Program-made: the position numbers and the translations under genes
Notes under the pieces: generated by a model
What the model was told of the DNA's origin: nothing
Database searches by the model: none
What the model saw: only the letters and a program-made list of their open reading frames with translations
From: Numida meleagris
Lineage: Eukaryota > Chordata > Aves > Galliformes > Numididae
NCBI RefSeq assembly: GCF_002078875.1
Contig: NC_034412.1
Span: 84,307,491 to 84,371,490, forward strand
Length of the DNA: 64,000 nucleotides
Reading direction: 5' to 3'
Part shown: positions 61,836-64,000 of the stretch, piece by piece
How positions within the stretch are numbered: the stretch's first letter is position 1
How the letters are laid out: each line of letters starts with the position of its first letter

Positions 61836-64000
61836 CTGTAACGTCACAAGTTTCTAAAAATGCAAGAGGTGGTTGGTGTCATGTCTCTGTTTCCAATTTT
61901 ACTTCTTAACTTCTTAGATTGCTAAAAAGTCAACAAACTTGTCTATTCCTTTTTAAATATTCCAAACTCCATGTTTTCAATGAAGGCTGAATTCTTTATA
62001 TGTTTGTAAGAAAAAGGCCACAGAAATCTTACAAAATGTTTTGATGCTTATTGACAGATCTTTATTAAAATGTCTTTGTTATCTTCTCAACCAACAATCA
62101 TAAATTCAATTTGTTATCGCCAGTATTTTAAGACAGCACAGTAGTTTCTACTTTTTTTTCTTTTATATGTCATATTACGATTAATTCAGTTTTGAGGTTT
62201 TGTACCACTGTAGGATGCGATAAGATAATGGTAATACAGATAGACCTAGTTAGGGTGAATCAACCTGCAGATCATTTTTATAAATATTAAAAAGTATCCC
62301 CTCCAGACTAATAACGCAGTGGCACATACAGTGCTTGTCATTTGCTTTGCCTGCCAGTGAAATGTTTTGGATGCTTAGGCACAACCAGGCACAAATTAAT
62401 CAGGTTTGACTGAGCTACATCCTTGCTAAATCCTTATCTCTGCAACATTGGTTTCAAAGCCTACAGTAGTTATATTTCATATATCTTATCATTATTCAAG
62501 GCCCTTTGGGAGAGTACCCTAATTTCATAAACATATTATGCTTTTTTGAAAGGAAAAGTGAAACATATGCTGCAGGGGAACCTTTGTAATTTGTTTTGCT
62601 TACAGATATGCTGAACTACTTGTACTTCATCTGCTAAAAAAGAAAAAATTCCCAATGTGCACAATTATTTCCTAGCAAGCCACTGTTACTTTTATTTAAG
62701 TAGGTATGTCTATATCTGATTCTCTGAAACCGTGGGCCATTTTCCCCAAGTTTACTTACTGTGCAGCAGAGACCTGGGGTGACACTTACCTGAATTCCAC
62801 TTGTGATATTCAGGGTAAATGGAAGAGCTGATGCTGGAGAGTTACTGTTTTCATTAAATAGGGGCAGGAAGTTGTTTGAGCACTGGTAAGCGTAACTGAT
62901 GCTGCATAGATTTGTGTGTCAGGATTGATTGACCTGGCCATGTAAGAAAGACTAGGTTCTGGTGGTATAAGCATCTCTACTGCTTGGCCATTGATTAAAC
63001 CACCTTTGGTACAGATTGTCCAGTGCACAAGAGAGGTTACAGGTGCCTTCAATTTAGACATGTGTAAGATGATCTTTGCCTACCTAAATTCCTACTGTCA
63101 TAAAACTTAGGAAAACCTAATTTCTACCCTGTGTCAGATTTGGTTGAAACAGGCAATGTGATTGAAATAGGCGTATTGATTCAAAGGGTGGGGGAAGGGA
63201 TGGCTCTTGACAGATGCAGACAACATAATAACATAAGCCCTGTTCCCTTAGGAAGAAGAATCTAATAAAGAAATCCTGCTCTTCCCCAAACCAAGAAGAG
63301 AGTTGTCAGTTCTACTGAGGTCAGAAACCACAAACCCAGGATGAGCTGCCAGATAAGAATAGATGCAAAAGGGAAGGACCCAAGCACTGCATATCATCCT
63401 TTTACAGGGAGAATGGAGAAGAAAAATCCAGGGAACCAGGGACAAGAAAATCACTCAAAAGTTCTGAAATGAGGAGAGACAGGAGGTACAAGTTTGGGCA
63501 AATCAGATATTAGAAAGGCAGCAAGCTGTGGACCTGGCAACAGTGCTCTGTCTGAGAGAGTGGAATAAACTGGAAAACTCAGCAACATTTGGAAACAATT
63601 GTATTGAATTTATATAGCTCAGAATTCTTGTTATAGCACTCAGGGTGCGACAACAGATAAAACAGACAGCAAGAACATGGATAGCTGGAGTAGGCAAACG
63701 GAACGAGCAAATAGCTGAAATGCTGTCTGCATTAGGGAATGTTACCTCCTTGAAACTAAGCATTTTATCACTTGGGGCTAGAGGACCTGTTGTGTGGTTT
63801 TTTATGTGATGTAGGGAAAAAGTCACGGTTTTCCCACTGTGTCCTCTGTATCACCTTGTAATATCTCTTCTTATTACATTTCATATTTATAGATTTTTAT
63901 GTCCTGCCTTTTCAAATCTTTCCCACTGTTCTGTTTCTCTTGTTTTTGCTAGTTTTTCATCAGTCTGTTTCCCAACTTGCCTGTTCATTTCACGTAAAAT
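61836..64000. other. Non-coding DNA, no gene found
   Basis: The last 2.2 kb hold no recognisable gene or repeat. Minus-strand frames of 83, 68 and 107 codons (62810-63061, 63248-63454, 63503-63826) show no domain. The 107-codon one is leucine/serine rich with several cysteines but has no family resemblance, and it may be chance. Confidence 0.5.

Noticed and set aside
1..64000. CRISPR arrays, operons, tRNA or rRNA genes, bacterial-type systems
   Set aside because: None seen. The repeat families and composition are those of a bird nuclear genome, and no regularly spaced repeats or cloverleaf-like genes were noticed.

Overview
This window looks like a non-coding (intergenic or intronic) stretch of a galliform bird genome, most likely chicken or a close relative. 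The evidence is the repeat content. There are about a dozen 5'-truncated CR1 retrotransposon fragments ending in the bird-type tail (ATTCTATGATTCTGTGA variants). There is also an internally deleted mariner-type element of the kind common in chicken, and a solo LTR carrying the AATAAACGCCATT polyadenylation block of the avian leukosis/EAV retrovirus group. The bulk sequence is AT-rich and no open reading frame exceeds about 155 codons. The longest one simply reads antisense-free through a CR1 copy. I find no protein-coding gene, exon, tRNA or rRNA that I can support.

Layout. 1-8.9 kb is unique AT-rich DNA with one very old MIR-type SINE (3385-3558). A CR1 lies at 8.9-9.3 kb. An ancient, heavily decayed CR1-like ORF2 relic spans about 15.9-17.0 kb, with a deleted mariner at 17041-17588 directly abutting it. 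CR1 pieces follow at 20.4, 26.6-26.9 (ancient), 27.8-28.4 and 29.5-29.7 kb. The 34.4-37.0 kb interval is an insertion cluster: a CR1 tail, then a second CR1 tail split by a probable 318-bp solo LTR with a short target-site duplication, then an EAV/ALV-like solo LTR. 37.0-44.7 kb is the longest stretch with no repeat I can name with confidence. An 890-bp LTR-like candidate sits at 44.74-45.63 kb. 55.9-61.8 kb is a CR1-dense block that also holds a (TTCCC)n satellite with an assembly gap (Ns 56506-56619).

Nothing here forms a pathway or operon. The biological content is a layered record of insertions: amniote-age SINE/LINE relics, then avian CR1s, then mariner and LTR insertions into them. A few unique stretches have dense transcription-factor-like motifs and could be conserved regulatory DNA, but this cannot be established without alignment. 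I see no convincing undescribed gene system. The items most worth checking are the nested LTR in CR1 (35.7-36.1 kb), the unidentified LTR-like block (44.7-45.6 kb), the ancient CR1/mariner composite (15.9-17.6 kb), and a perfect hairpin carrying two CCAAT boxes (22.74 kb).
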